NCBI GenBank assembly: GCA_050014795.1
Contig: JBEKCQ010000064.1
Coordinates: forward strand, 1 to 19,093
Origin: JALHUF01 sp050014795
GTDB lineage: Bacteria; Acidobacteriota; Terriglobia; UBA7540
Length of the DNA stretch: 19,093 nucleotides
Direction: 5' to 3'
The stretch's first letter is position 1; the number at the start of each line of letters is the position of its first letter. Shown one piece after another: positions 6,493-13,660 of the stretch. The notes under the pieces are model-generated. The model was not told the DNA's origin and ran no database searches. It worked only from the letters and a program-made list of their open reading frames with translations. A program made the translations under genes and the position numbers.

Positions 6493-9390
6493 CTAACGGA
6501 ATTCCAGGATCGCTGTCTCCCGTGGCGGAAGGACTACTGTCCGGCCGGACAGGACAGTCTCGGTCCGCCGGTCGATGACGCGCGAGTGGGGAAAGCTCGC
6601 CCGCCACAAGAAGCGGAGCGACTGGTCGGAGTTGTTGTAGAAGTAGACCAGATGGCCGCCGCCATGCTCCGTCACGCGGAACTCCAGGTCGGGAAGAGAC
6701 TCGCCCTGAAGTCCGTACACGCCCAAACCGGGGTTCACGCCCGCTCGTGAGGAGACGAGTCCCAGGAAACGCCCCCAACTTTCGGGAAGAAGCGGAGCCG
6801 CCAGCCAGTAGATGCTGCCTGCGCCCTTCCGGATGTGGATAAGGGCTGGTGAACCGTCAGAGAGCTTTGCGGCAACAAGGTCCGGCGCGCACTCGATGAT
6901 TTGCCTCCCGCCGGCTGCTTGAAGCCGAAGCGGCCTGCCAGCGGAGACGTCGCTCTGCGCCAGCACGAACGGCATTCGCGGCAGATCCGCGAGGTTGTAC
7001 TCAGTTACAGTCTTCTCGCCGTGTTTCAGTTTCGGCGGCTCGCGGTCCACCAGGCGCAGGCCGAGTGTCTGGAGGACATTCGTTGGGCGGGCGTACTCGT
7101 CGGCGAGCAGCGAGTCGGGGGAGACCACCAGCGTCCCACCGTGCTCGACCCAACTCAGAATCTCCGCGGTCACGCGCTCGGGCACGAACTCCGCCGCCGG
7201 TACGACCAAGACTTTCCGATTCTTCAGGTCTCCGGCCAGGATCTTTTTCTCTGTCGTCAGGCCCACGTAAGCACCGACCGATTGGGAGGCATTGTAGAGG
7301 TGACGGAGATAGAAGAGGTAAGGGAAGACGTCCGCGTCGCCGGAGTCCTCCGGCGGATGCTGGAGCATGGAAGTTTTGGAGTAAAGCAACACGATAGGTC
7401 GCGGCGCGCTTCCCAGCGCGGCAATCTCGGGCCCCAGGCGGCGCAGGTCGAGCGCGTCGCGCATTGCCTTGGCCACGTCCTGGAGCGGGATGGTGTAGCT
7501 TTGCGGAAACGAGGACGGCCATTCGTTGATGGGCTCGTTGGGGGTCCAGCGTTTCTGGTCGTTCCACCACCACACGGAAACAGCCGCGTCGCCGTGGAGG
7601 AAGCTGGGAAGGATCTGATGGACCACCCCATGATGTTCGAAATCCACTACCGGCTTTGGGCCCGCCAGGGCGTGCAGGTATTCGGGTTGGAGGGAATCGA
7701 GGTGGTAGTTCTCTTCCAGCACTACACCCGTGATATCGGAATCCGCCAGTTCTTCCTCATCCACCGCCGTCCATAAGCTCGGACTGAACGCAAAGTAGGG
7801 CGAGCCCACAGTGAGCGGTTTGGAAGGTTCGGTGCGCCGGATCTGATCGCGCGTCCAGCGGATCTGCTCGAGAAAGCGGTATAGATTGAAGCTGGCCCAG
7901 TCAAACCACAAGGCACGGTTGGTCGCGCTCTCGGGGCGCGGCATGGGCACCTGAGTGAAATCCGCGTAATCCGTCTGCCAGACTCGATTGGCTTCGGCAA
8001 CGCTTGGGTACTTGCGGCGCAGCCAGGCGAACCACATCTGCCGGGTGAAATCACAGTAGCAAACGTAGGTGTACTCATAGCCCATGTTCAAGACCAAATG
8101 AGTACGGTCGCCGGCATGAGTGCGGCCGAAGTTGTCAATCATCTCGGCCACAGCGGCACGGCTGCGCGGGCTTTCCAAGCAGACGTTCACCGGCGGACCG
8201 AGGACTTCCCAAGAGCCCCGGTCGCGAATGATGTGATCGGCGTTGTCCCAGCCCACGCGGTGCGTGTCGGGATAGCGCTGGTAGGCTTGCCAGATGGGCT
8301 GGCGCTCCACGTCGTGTCGCGTCCCGCCTGCCACCAACTGCGTGCCGTAGTCGGTTTGGCTGTTGGCGAACCAGCGCAGCAGCGGGCCTTCACGGTTGTA
8401 GAGCATCCCAAAGATGAGCTTCGGCTCCTCGCCCAATCGGAAGTAGCCATTCCGGACTTGAAGCTCGCTGTATGCAGGTACGGGCGGCGCGCCAATCGCT
8501 TGACGCTTCCCATCGAGCACCTCGCGCAATTCCGCTGTGGCGCCACGCGATTCGCGAAGCAGGAAGTCAAGCGTCTCGCGCTGCGTGTGGGTACGGTTCT
8601 GCCAGAAAGCCACCAGGCGCTTCTGGAAAGTAACATCGGCGAGAAATGGGTAGATCTCAGCGTAGGCGGTGTCGATTCCGCGCGCCTGCGCCTCCTGGAT
8701 GGTTTTCCGCAGCTCTGTGATAGCTCGTTCTACCAGTTTTCTCCGGGCCGCCAGGGTTGGGGACATTTCCCCGAAAAGAGGTCCAGCGTAGGGCTGCTTC
8801 TGAAGCCTGGCGCTGGCCGTCTCGAGCCGCAGGTCCGACAGCCGGAATGCCTTGTCCTCGGAGAACTTCAGATCCTGCCCGTCGCGGAGGAACAGGGGAT
8901 TGAAGAAGACGCCCAGGTAAGCGATCCGCTTCGCGTCGACAAGCTGGTCGTCAGGAGATCGCATGTCCTCCAGGCTGAGTTCCACCGTGTTCCGCCCGGG
9001 GCTCATCACGAATCCATCGAATGTTCCGCCCGTGTACGTACGGTCGCCAGGATGATCGGGCTGATCAGAGATGCGCACATAGACCGAAAAAGGCTCAGGA
9101 TAGAGGTTTGTGACCTCGAACTTGAGCGACTTCCAAGCGCTCCAATCGGTCAAGGGAAGGGAAGTGGTTTCAAAGCCGGTTGTCTCGTAGCCTTTCCAGA
9201 AGGTCGCGCGCAGTGTCCCCGTGGGGTCCGGCGCCAGATCGCAGTGGAGCGTTTTCCAGACTTTGGACACGCCTTCACGTGAGAAAAGCGCGGCCAGATT
9301 TTTGGCGCCATCAGTTCCGGGCGAGTGATTCGGTAGGATGAGCAGGCAGGCAAGCAGGGCAAGAGTAGTGTGAAGGTGTGGGGTTCCCAT
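6493..9390 (-). CDS. Exported GH42-like (clan GH-A) glycoside hydrolase with N-terminal carbohydrate-binding-like region
   Basis: This 965-residue protein begins with a hydrophobic export signal (about 1-25), followed by a beta-rich region (about 40-190; WSAWKSLKFEVTNLYPEPFSVYVRI and later PGRNTVELSLEDM) that looks like the binding modules at the front of agarase-like enzymes. A helical linker (210-300) precedes a GH42-like barrel (310-650): YEYTYVCYCDFTRQMWFAWLRRKYPSVAEANRVWQ-type sequence at about 438-472 matches the segment after the acid/base Glu, making E439 the likely acid/base; E585 in VVDFEHHG is the likely nucleophile. Residues 663-790 resemble the amidotransferase-like trimerisation domain of GH42 (KVLVVPAAEFVPERV...LSWVEHGGTLVVSPDSL). 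The last 170 residues are beta-sandwich-like. GH42 enzymes are mainly beta-galactosidases; the true substrate here is not evident. The Asn normally before the acid/base is Tyr. The gene lies 150 bases downstream of the Oar-like receptor, beyond its terminator; a weak GATAAT lies in the gap. Confidence 0.8.
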   Translation of the reverse strand: MGTPHLHTTLALLACLLILPNHSPGTDGAKNLAALFSREGVSKVWKTLHCDLAPDPTGTLRATFWKGYETTGFETTSLPLTDWSAWKSLKFEVTNLYPEPFSVYVRISDQPDHPGDRTYTGGTFDGFVMSPGRNTVELSLEDMRSPDDQLVDAKRIAYLGVFFNPLFLRDGQDLKFSEDKAFRLSDLRLETASARLQKQPYAGPLFGEMSPTLAARRKLVERAITELRKTIQEAQARGIDTAYAEIYPFLADVTFQKRLVAFWQNRTHTQRETLDFLLRESRGATAELREVLDGKRQAIGAPPVPAYSELQVRNGYFRLGEEPKLIFGMLYNREGPLLRWFANSQTDYGTQLVAGGTRHDVERQPIWQAYQRYPDTHRVGWDNADHIIRDRGSWEVLGPPVNVCLESPRSRAAVAEMIDNFGRTHAGDRTHLVLNMGYEYTYVCYCDFTRQMWFAWLRRKYPSVAEANRVWQTDYADFTQVPMPRPESATNRALWFDWASFNLYRFLEQIRWTRDQIRRTEPSKPLTVGSPYFAFSPSLWTAVDEEELADSDITGVVLEENYHLDSLQPEYLHALAGPKPVVDFEHHGVVHQILPSFLHGDAAVSVWWWNDQKRWTPNEPINEWPSSFPQSYTIPLQDVAKAMRDALDLRRLGPEIAALGSAPRPIVLLYSKTSMLQHPPEDSGDADVFPYLFYLRHLYNASQSVGAYVGLTTEKKILAGDLKNRKVLVVPAAEFVPERVTAEILSWVEHGGTLVVSPDSLLADEYARPTNVLQTLGLRLVDREPPKLKHGEKTVTEYNLADLPRMPFVLAQSDVSAGRPLRLQAAGGRQIIECAPDLVAAKLSDGSPALIHIRKGAGSIYWLAAPLLPESWGRFLGLVSSRAGVNPGLGVYGLQGESLPDLEFRVTEHGGGHLVYFYNNSDQSLRFLWRASFPHSRVIDRRTETVLSGRTVVLPPRETAILEFR

Positions 9391-9471
9391 AGCTCGTCTC
9401 GCATTGGCAGTTTCTTGCAGAGGTCAAGGGAAGCGCGGGGCATTATCGCAGAATTCTGTTGTGCAGGGGTT

Positions 9472-9505
9472 GAAAAAAGAAGCGGCCCGCCGCAGGGCGG
9501 GCCGC
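9472..9505 (-). terminator. Rho-independent terminator of the first TonB-dependent receptor gene
   Basis: A perfect 10-bp GC stem (GCGGCCCGCC at 9482-9491 against GGCGGGCCGC at 9496-9505) with a 4-nt loop is followed, reading the - strand, by TTCTTTTTTCA. It starts 36 bases beyond the receptor stop codon. The U-rich side points away from the receptor, so it acts on - strand transcription and separates the receptor from the GH42-like gene. Confidence 0.88.
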
Positions 9506-9540
9506 AACACTAAACAGGAGGCAAAACACTGCGCCTTAGC

Positions 9541-12500
9541 TCAGAAGTCAAGCCGCAGCGAGAGCATGATGTTACGCGGGCCGTGCGCGACACCCGTGAT
9601 CATCCCGAAGGTGCCGCTATCCACGTAATTGTCAGGATCGCCCCGGCCCGCCCGGTTGAGCAAGTTGAAGAGATCGGCGCGGAATTTGAGAATGAAGCGT
9701 TCGGTGATGCGCGTGTCTTTGAGGATGCCGAGATCTTCGTTTTGCCAACCTGGCCCACGTGTGCTGCCGAGATAGCGCGGCGCGGTTCCCCAGCGCGTGG
9801 CATACTGTCCCCAATCGGGGTCCGCTGGTGGTGCGCCAAACGCCGCCGGGTTCAAGTACTGCGTGCCGGTTTCGGAATCCACGGGCCCATTCCAGGCGAC
9901 CTTCTGGGGCACACCGGGAATGACGTCACCGCGGGTCCCCCAGCTTCCGTCCACCCCGGAGGCAAGGCTGCCGTCGACGATCTGGAGCGGGTTCCCCACG
10001 CGGTAATCGTGGATGGCCGTGACTCTCCAGCCACCCGCTATGCGGTCGAGCGTGCCGCTGGAGTTCGCCCATTTCTTGCCCTTTCCGAAGGGCAGGTCGT
10101 AAATCCAGGTGAGCTTGAAGTTGTGCGTGTAATCAAACGACGCGATCGACTTCTCCGCGCGCCGATTGAAGTAATCCTGGAGGTAGTAGCTGTAATACCC
10201 GATGCCGCTATCTGAGCTCGTCAGGGTTTTGGACCAGGTGTAGGCCGCGATGAAGTTCAGCCCGTGGCGGCTGCGCTTGCGCACGGTGGCCTGAAGCGAA
10301 TGGTACGTGGAGCTACCGAAATTCGGGAAGGTGTTAGAGATCCCGCTGTACTGCGGGTAGGGATAAAGGGCCTGGGCCACCGTCCCGCTGAAGCTTGGGA
10401 AGGGTTTGCCAGTGATCCCGAACTGCGCTAGTTCGGCACGAACGTCCGGGGTCGCCAGCGCCGTATCCATATCCAAGTCAAAGATGGGATCATCGTCTAC
10501 GGTGTCGAATGCGCTTAAGGCCATGTACTTGTCGGCCGCACGATTGATCTTTCCCTGGTCTCCCCACTCAAAAGACATCAAACGAGTGCCTTTGGCGCCG
10601 ACGTAATCCGCCTCGACCAGGATCTCCGCGGGTAGCTGGAACTGGAAACCGAAATTCCAGTTCTGGGTGTAGGGCTGGGCCAAGGTCGATGGATGCAAAT
10701 CAACACCCTGGTAGTTCATGCCACCCGGAGAAAGGTCTGGCAAGGTCCCCGTGAAGGGCGGGACGCCTACCCGGCCGTGGTCGATGTACCACTGGGGCAC
10801 CGACTGGCCGGTCAACCCCGTCCAGAAAATAGCGGGCTCCTGCGAGGCGTTTCCGTTGGGTCTGGGATAAAGGCTGCGGTTCCCAAACCCTACTGAACTG
10901 TTGAAGCCTGCCGCACCGGTCCGCCAACCATTAACGATCGGCGGCGCGTACGAGATGCCGTATCCGCCGCGCACGACCAGCTTCTGTGTGGCACTGTAGG
11001 CGAAGCCGAAACGCGGCGCGAACTGCTTGTAGTAGTAGTTCTGGAAGGACGAGCGGCCATTGCACCCCGTGCAGTTGCCCAGGAAGGTCAGCGCTCCGGG
11101 GAAGTTGTCCGCGTCCGGATTAGCCAGGGTTGGGTCGAGGCCGGACAAACGATCGAAAGCTTCCCGCTGGGGTGTTGGCAGTTCCCAGCGCAGACCGTAG
11201 TTGAGGGTGAGTTTTGACGTGACTTTCCAGTCGTCCTGGGCATAGAGGCTGAACAGGCCTTGGCGATAGCCGAATTGAGTCCCAATTATCCCCCGGGAGC
11301 CAGTGTCGGCAGCGCCGAGGAGAAAACTGGCAAACGGATGGCCAGTCCTGGTCGCTTGTGCGGGGATACCCGTCTCCAAATACGAGAACGTAAACGACAT
11401 ACCTTCCGTATCGCGCTCGTTCATGCGATAGCGGCGGTATTCGGCCCCAAACTTGAAGCTGTGCTTGCCCCGTACGTGGCTGAGTGTGTCCGAATAGATA
11501 TAGCTTTCATTCGCGTTAAAGCCCATCCCACTCTGCGGGGCCCCCAAAGGCGTGAGCATGTTTTTGTACGGTCGTGCGGCGTGCCCGGCCGGGGGTGTGC
11601 GGCTGCTGAATGCAAGAGACGGGATCTTGGCGTTCGGTGTCCCCGTGATACCCAGGTCGCTAGGCAGCCAGCCGGCTGGGTCTGCCGAGGGCAGGCCATT
11701 GAAGTTCCCAAAACGGTTGTAACCGAAGGCGAAGTGATTGAGGGTGTGATCGTTAATCGTCCAGTCTTCGGAGAAGCGCAGGAGTCGGAACGGTATTTGT
11801 TGGATCTTAAGGGGGTTGATTGGGTAGTCCGGCACCGGCGTCCAGTAGTTGCTGCTTCCGAAGATCCGCTGGCGGGCACTGTAGGTCCAGAAACCCGACA
11901 CCTTATGTTTGTCGTTGATCACGTGGTCGAGTTTGAGGCTCCACTTGTTAATGTCGAGCGTAGGGGCGCCGCTGTGACGCACCTCGTTGTTCCCCAGTTG
12001 GTCGTTGATGGGGGTGGGGAACTTCGGCACCAGCTTCGCGGAGGCGACACTAAAGTAGGAACTGGGGATGATGTTGGCGTCCGGGCCCGGCAGGCCAGTC
12101 AATGGGTCGAAGCCGAAGCCGTCGCGGAGGAGCGCGGAATTCCCACTGTTGTTCACGAGCCCCGTGACTGGATCCGTGGCACCGTCCGCCACCAAACGCG
12201 AAGAAGTAGGGTCGTAGATTTCATAGTAATAGATGGGGCGCCCCAGCGCGTCACTGCCGGTTTGGTTCCACAGCCATTGGCTGAAGTCACCTTGCAGCAT
12301 GGATGTCGTAGGAACCGTACCGTATGAGGAAGGACTACCTGCTGTACGACGATCGCCTTCGTAGTTGAAGAAGAAGAACGTCTTGTTCTTCCGGATGGGC
12401 CCGCCCACCACGAAGCCAAAGTTGTTCTCCCTGCTGGGTGCCTTGACTTTCGCAATATTGCCTTCCGCGAGATGGTTGGTGTTCCAGCTGGTCGCGTTGA

Positions 12501-13269
12501 ACACTGGATTAGCCACGTATTCGTAAACCGAGCCGTGGAATCCGTTGGTCCCGGACTTCATCCCGAAGTTGGCGATACCACCCGACGTAGCGCCGTACTC
12601 GGCGGAGTAACTGGACATCGAGACTTTGAATTCGCTGGCGGCGTCGGCCGAAGGTGTGGCTTCGGAGATGCTCCCCTGCAGGTCGTAGCGGGCGACGGCG
12701 ATACCGTCGATCTGGATGTCGGTAGTGAAATTCTGAGCACCGTTGATCGAATTCGACCAGCTATCGCCCACCGTCCCCGGGAGACTGCTGAAGATGAAGG
12801 TCATCAACTGGCGTCCCCCGTCGTCCACCGCGATGGGCAGGGTAGCAAATTCCTCAGGTGAAAGGGCATTGCTGACCTCTGCGGTGGAAGGAGTAAGCAG
12901 AGGGGCTTCCGAAGTTACTGTGACGGATTCCGCCACGCTGCCCACCTGCAGGGTGAGGTCGATAGTCACGACCTGCGCGACGGGCACGACGATGTTTTCC
13001 GCCACAGCCGTCTTGAAGCCTTCTTTTTTGGCTTCGAGCCGGTAGGTTCCGGGAGGAACGGGCACGCGGTAGTATCCCGCACTTGAACTCGCTGTGTTAG
13101 TGATGACGCCCGTTTTCATTTCGGTGATGTTGATCGTTGCCTCGGGGACGAGTGCGCCCGTGGGATCAGTGACTGTCCCGGTGAGGGCGCCGAGCGTGCC
13201 CTGGGCATACGCGAAGGCCGGTAGCAACAAAAGAAGTGCTACCCACAAAGCCTTGCTTAACTTCCGCAT
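9541..13269 (-). CDS. Oar-like TonB-dependent outer-membrane receptor with carboxypeptidase-regulatory-like N-terminal domain
   Basis: The start at 13269 is chosen over one 63 bases upstream because AAGGAGG lies just before it and the protein then begins with a clean signal peptide (MRKLSKALWVALLLLLPAFAYA, cut before Gln23). The product has 1242 residues. Residues 26-108 are a carboxypeptidase-regulatory/CNA-B-like fold (LTGTVTDPTGALVPEATI...GYYRVPVPPGTYRLEAKKEGF). Residues about 115-250 form the plug (VTVTSEAPLL; IDGIAVARYDL; SAEYGATSGG...KSGTNGFHGSVYEY). The rest is the beta-barrel, ending LSLRLDF with the terminal aromatic typical of outer-membrane proteins. Such receptors are abundant in Acidobacteriota and are thought to take up large or complex nutrients using TonB energy; the ligand is unknown. 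The gene has a sigma70 promoter at 13457-13485, a leader of about 180 bases and its own terminator at 9472-9505. Its barrel is clearly of the same type as the second receptor's. Confidence 0.93.
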   Translation of the reverse strand: MRKLSKALWVALLLLLPAFAYAQGTLGALTGTVTDPTGALVPEATINITEMKTGVITNTASSSAGYYRVPVPPGTYRLEAKKEGFKTAVAENIVVPVAQVVTIDLTLQVGSVAESVTVTSEAPLLTPSTAEVSNALSPEEFATLPIAVDDGGRQLMTFIFSSLPGTVGDSWSNSINGAQNFTTDIQIDGIAVARYDLQGSISEATPSADAASEFKVSMSSYSAEYGATSGGIANFGMKSGTNGFHGSVYEYVANPVFNATSWNTNHLAEGNIAKVKAPSRENNFGFVVGGPIRKNKTFFFFNYEGDRRTAGSPSSYGTVPTTSMLQGDFSQWLWNQTGSDALGRPIYYYEIYDPTSSRLVADGATDPVTGLVNNSGNSALLRDGFGFDPLTGLPGPDANIIPSSYFSVASAKLVPKFPTPINDQLGNNEVRHSGAPTLDINKWSLKLDHVINDKHKVSGFWTYSARQRIFGSSNYWTPVPDYPINPLKIQQIPFRLLRFSEDWTINDHTLNHFAFGYNRFGNFNGLPSADPAGWLPSDLGITGTPNAKIPSLAFSSRTPPAGHAARPYKNMLTPLGAPQSGMGFNANESYIYSDTLSHVRGKHSFKFGAEYRRYRMNERDTEGMSFTFSYLETGIPAQATRTGHPFASFLLGAADTGSRGIIGTQFGYRQGLFSLYAQDDWKVTSKLTLNYGLRWELPTPQREAFDRLSGLDPTLANPDADNFPGALTFLGNCTGCNGRSSFQNYYYKQFAPRFGFAYSATQKLVVRGGYGISYAPPIVNGWRTGAAGFNSSVGFGNRSLYPRPNGNASQEPAIFWTGLTGQSVPQWYIDHGRVGVPPFTGTLPDLSPGGMNYQGVDLHPSTLAQPYTQNWNFGFQFQLPAEILVEADYVGAKGTRLMSFEWGDQGKINRAADKYMALSAFDTVDDDPIFDLDMDTALATPDVRAELAQFGITGKPFPSFSGTVAQALYPYPQYSGISNTFPNFGSSTYHSLQATVRKRSRHGLNFIAAYTWSKTLTSSDSGIGYYSYYLQDYFNRRAEKSIASFDYTHNFKLTWIYDLPFGKGKKWANSSGTLDRIAGGWRVTAIHDYRVGNPLQIVDGSLASGVDGSWGTRGDVIPGVPQKVAWNGPVDSETGTQYLNPAAFGAPPADPDWGQYATRWGTAPRYLGSTRGPGWQNEDLGILKDTRITERFILKFRADLFNLLNRAGRGDPDNYVDSGTFGMITGVAHGPRNIMLSLRLDF

Positions 13270-13660
13270 AAGAACCTCCTTCTGCAAATTCCAACTCTGA
13301 CCGACGCTCAGAGGTTGTAGCCCGCGAACCATCGTTACGATGCTGCGGTGCGCTGGGATTCGAGAGTTGTCAAAATCTTCTATAGTCTGCGCTCGCCAAA
13401 CTAAAAAAGTTGTCTCGGACCCCGAAAGGTCCGTTACGAAACCTTACGATGGCTTCTGTTTAGCTTCTAAGGCTCCGTTTGTCAAGCGGGATTTTTTGCC
13501 ACATGACATTTTGCCCTCTTAGCCCGAAGGCCTCACACAACTGGCGGAGGACACAAGGCGGAGCGCGCAAATGAAGGCCTCGCCGAGACTGGAGGAAGCA
13601 GCCTGGTGCCCTTGTTCCCTGGCGATGGGGTGATGGGTCCGCAGCGCTGTCACGTCCCGT
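13270..13660. other. Promoter and leader region of the first receptor gene
   Basis: This 391-base gap holds no gene. It contains the - strand promoter at 13457-13485, a leader of about 180 bases with a 6-bp hairpin (cggacc/ggtccg, 13416-13433), a second isolated TTGACA on the - strand near 13366-13371 without a fitting -10, two TTTTGCC direct repeats just upstream of the -35 (13494-13500 and 13509-13515), and two copies of GAAGGCCTC (13526-13534 and 13573-13581). No clear terminator follows the sulfatase-like gene here. Confidence 0.55.
13457..13485 (-). promoter_or_regulatory. Sigma70-type promoter of the first TonB-dependent receptor gene
   Basis: Reading the - strand, a perfect -35 TTGACA (13485-13480) is followed after 17 bases by a -10 TAAACA (13462-13457). 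Transcription should begin near 13450, leaving a leader of about 180 bases before the ATG at 13269. The start site falls well inside this transcript. Confidence 0.62.

Noticed and set aside
8098..9282. Long open frame (394 codons) on the + strand
   Set aside because: It lies wholly opposite the GH42-like gene, shows no protein-family pattern and is typical of antisense frames in GC-rich coding DNA.
13487..13502. Possible sigma54 promoter (TGGCA-type element on the - strand)
   Set aside because: The TTGC half of the -24/-12 pattern is absent, and a good sigma70 promoter lies directly next to it.
13526..13581. Two copies of GAAGGCCTC as a mobile-element or recombination site
   Set aside because: They are only 9 bp long with a palindromic core, 47 bases apart, with no transposase or terminal repeats nearby; chance is likely.
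13571..13627. Small + strand frame of 18 codons preceded by a GCGGAG-like element
   Set aside because: It is too short and unsupported; the region is more simply the gap after the sulfatase-like gene.
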